From the NCBI GenBank assembly GCA_028023455.1, contig JAQFVV010012506.1:3772714-3836713 (forward strand): a stretch of DNA of 64,000 nucleotides, written 5' to 3'. Below, piece after piece: positions 61,876 to 64,000 of the stretch. The DNA comes from Epiperipatus broadwayi (lineage: Eukaryota > Onychophora > Udeonychophora > Euonychophora > Peripatidae). Position 1 is the first letter of the stretch, and each line of letters begins with the position of its first letter. Position numbers and translations under genes: made by a program. The notes beneath the pieces were generated by a model. That model was not told where the DNA came from, did not search any database, and worked only from the letters and a program-made list of their open reading frames with translations.

Positions 61876-61899
61876 CAACATCAGCATCTCTCTTGTTAC
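61876..61899 (-). CDS. Kunitz polyprotein, 24-nt linker micro-exon (KR site), 5'-most exon in window
   Basis: The acceptor is TTTGTTTTGTAG before 61899 and the donor GTAAGAAA follows 61876. The exon is 24 nt and phase 1 at both ends. After a first codon shared with an exon outside the window it reads Asn-Lys-Arg-Asp-Ala-Asp-Val, then the Asp codon shared with Kunitz-1. Its presence predicts a further Kunitz exon beyond base 64000. Confidence 0.82.
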
Positions 61900-64000
61900 C
61901 TACAAAACAAATATATATATATTAAATAATAAATTCATACATCATTAACATATAGGAAATATATTTGGGATTGAGTAAGCTCCCTCTATATGTAAAGTCA
62001 GTTAAATAAAAAGCTAATCTTTTTTATGTCAAGAAACTATAAAGAATAACTGATATCAATTATATTTTATATACAATATGTTTAGTCAGAGAATAAAGAT
62101 ATTGAAAAATACACCACCTAAATATATAAGATACTTATATCAAATGAATTTGATTTACAAATGTGACGAACTGGAAATTATATGTAATTGTTTCAAGTGA
62201 AGATACATGATAAAACATTCATCTAGCAAAAAAAAAAAAGATTTAAAAATTAAAATAATTAAAATTTTAATTAAAATTCAGGAAGACCTCAATTTGCATA
62301 TATTAATACCATAATCAATTTAAAAGCGTGTTAAGAATTAGAACAATCTTAAAACTGAAGACATGCTTCTATATGTAACTCTACCGAATTACCACTTCAT
62401 TCTTTTATTAAAAGATTTATAATAGCTTTTTTTCCTATTTAAAAAAAGACAGACTTCTGAAAATATTGGTTATTAATCAAGAATGTCCTAAAGCCACTGA
62501 GAAATCTTGGTTGAAACTATTAGGAATTATCATTTTAAAAAATCACTCAAACAAAACTTTTGATATTTACACAGATTAGCATTAAAAAACCTTTCCAGAA
62601 TCTTATATTTCTTTTATAAATTAAACAAGTTAGTATTCAGCTTAATTCTATCATTAAAGAAAAAGTTATAACAGTCTTGTGAATCTTTATGATAGTCAGG
62701 AATTGGAGAGGGATCTACCACAACGGTAGAGAATTTCAGCTATATGGTGATTTTAGAAAATGCACTCAATTTTCAGTATTAAAATCAGTTCTTGGCATAA
62801 TTGCAACCATTACTTAATGGTAAACAAAGTTTATATTCAGCTTAATTTTACATCCAGAAATCTTATAGCTACTTAGATTGATATCAATATAAATATTAAC
62901 AACATATAATATATTCCAAAAATTCATTGTACTGGTCTCCAAAGACTTCTAGGCATCATTGCTTATTTAATCTTTTTATAACTTTAGCAAGTACGTTCAC
63001 CAATTGCTGAGAAAAAAATCATTTGTAATAAACTTGGAAGAACTAGAAACTAAACTGTGTAAAAATATTGATTGTGGAAATTATATCTGAAAAGATGGCA
63101 TTAAAAAAATATCTGTACTCAAACATCAAGAAGTTACACAATTTTTAGAGATAGTTAATTTTTAGAAAAACAACAAACAAAAAGCAACCATCAAAGTATC
63201 TTTTTTTCATTCATTTGCTAAAAATAATGCAAAATAGGCATTGATGAAACTCTAAACTGCATTGCAAAATCACTTTCAAACTGCTTTTGTTAGTGGCAGA
63301 AATTTGATTCTCATGATCCTGAGAAACCAATTGATCTATTGCCATATAAAATGGAAAGAAAGATTTTTCACCAATAATAAGATATGCCACTATAATTTAA
63401 ATAAGGAATGATATCTTGAAGTAAGGAAGAATTGTATAAACAACAAAAAAGTAGTCTTTACATTACCCATAACAACACCAATTTGAATGTGACATGTTTT
63501 AGATGAAAAGACATCACTGAATCTTTAAAAAACAGAAAAACTAAAAAAACAAACAAACAATGGAATTATTCTAGGTATTTTAAATAATGCAGGTAATGAA
63601 ATAAAAAAAGTGTTGGCAAAATAATACACAAAATATGTAAATGACAAAGATATAATTTAGAGGGGATTTGAACAGACTTTCAAGTTGCCTTCAGCTATTC
63701 ATTCATCTTATACAACTGATACACATGACCACATACATGCAAAAAAAGGAGAAAAGACCTACAATATATGTATTTTGTGCTGAACCAGCACTCATCAGTT
63801 GCTCTGGATCACTATCTCTTACATGTATATATAATCAGTACTCAGTTTATATTAAGATAGCAAATCTTTAAACTTTAATGAGCAGGCTTCAATATTTTCC
63901 ACCCTCCAACTCTTCAGCCATCCATATTATTGAAAATCTGATGATGGAATGTTCAAAGTCCTTGTTGATGCAAATGTTGTTGTCATGCCAGTGTTGTAAT
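61900..64000 (-). other. Upstream intron of Kunitz gene, runs off the window
   Basis: AT-rich sequence with a repeat family A copy at its right part and no Kunitz or linker exon that I can find. The preceding exon should lie beyond 64000. Confidence 0.6.
63655..63925. repeat. Dispersed repeat family A, well preserved copy
   Basis: It starts GGGGATTTGAACAGACTTTC and continues with CACATGACCACATACATG, TGAACCAGCACTCATCAG, CAGTTTATATTAAGATAGCA and CCACCCTCCAACTC. It aligns with 29.55-29.80 kb along its length. Confidence 0.7.

Overview
The window reads as AT-rich nuclear DNA of an invertebrate animal. It has a spliced gene with long introns, canonical GT/AG splice sites, and many dispersed transposons of metazoan type (Penelope-like, Ty3/Gypsy of the Mag/K02A2.6 kind, hAT, LINE, tRNA-derived SINEs). 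There are no bacterial operons, no CRISPR array and no convincing RNA gene. I cannot fix the phylum from sequence alone; arachnid, cnidarian, cephalopod and flatworm remain open.

The only host gene I can support lies on the minus strand and covers almost the whole window. It enters from beyond base 64000 and stops at 9819. Eight exons are visible in transcription order: linker 61899-61876, Kunitz-1 57886-57725, linker 57615-57592, Kunitz-2 33561-33397, linker 26251-26231, Kunitz-3 20542-20378, linker 13611-13591, Kunitz-4 plus stop 9985-9819. Every junction is phase 1, so each exon is a symmetric cassette. The linker exons are only 21 or 24 nt long and each encodes a Lys-Arg or Lys-Lys-Arg site between two six-cysteine Kunitz domains. 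The simplest reading is a secreted precursor cut by proprotein convertases into separate ~58-residue Kunitz peptides. The signal peptide and any earlier domains would lie to the right of the window.

The rest is mostly intronic or flanking repeat. From left to right: a Penelope-like element rearranged into a ~740-bp-arm palindrome with a 13-bp target duplication (335-2097); a 3' flank with SINE remnants (2.1-9.8 kb); a LINE fragment (14.8-16.3 kb) interrupted by a 443-bp foldback element with a 12-bp target duplication and a hammerhead-ribozyme-like core; a decayed hAT transposase (22.5-24.4 kb); a 34-bp minisatellite (31.8-32.0 kb); an LTR element with ~2.6-kb LTRs and an open gag-protease frame but no reverse transcriptase (34.8-42.9 kb); a foldback element (45.1-45.5 kb); a complete but disabled Mag-type Gypsy element with 586-bp LTRs and a 5-bp target duplication (45.6-51.0 kb); and LINE fragments (52.5-53.4, 55.0-57.2, 59.5-60.2 kb). 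The 24-kb intron between Kunitz-2 and its upstream linker holds both LTR elements and explains much of the gene's length.

All coordinates and motifs were read by eye. Splice sites, target duplications and cysteine spacings were checked base by base. Edges of decayed repeats are approximate.
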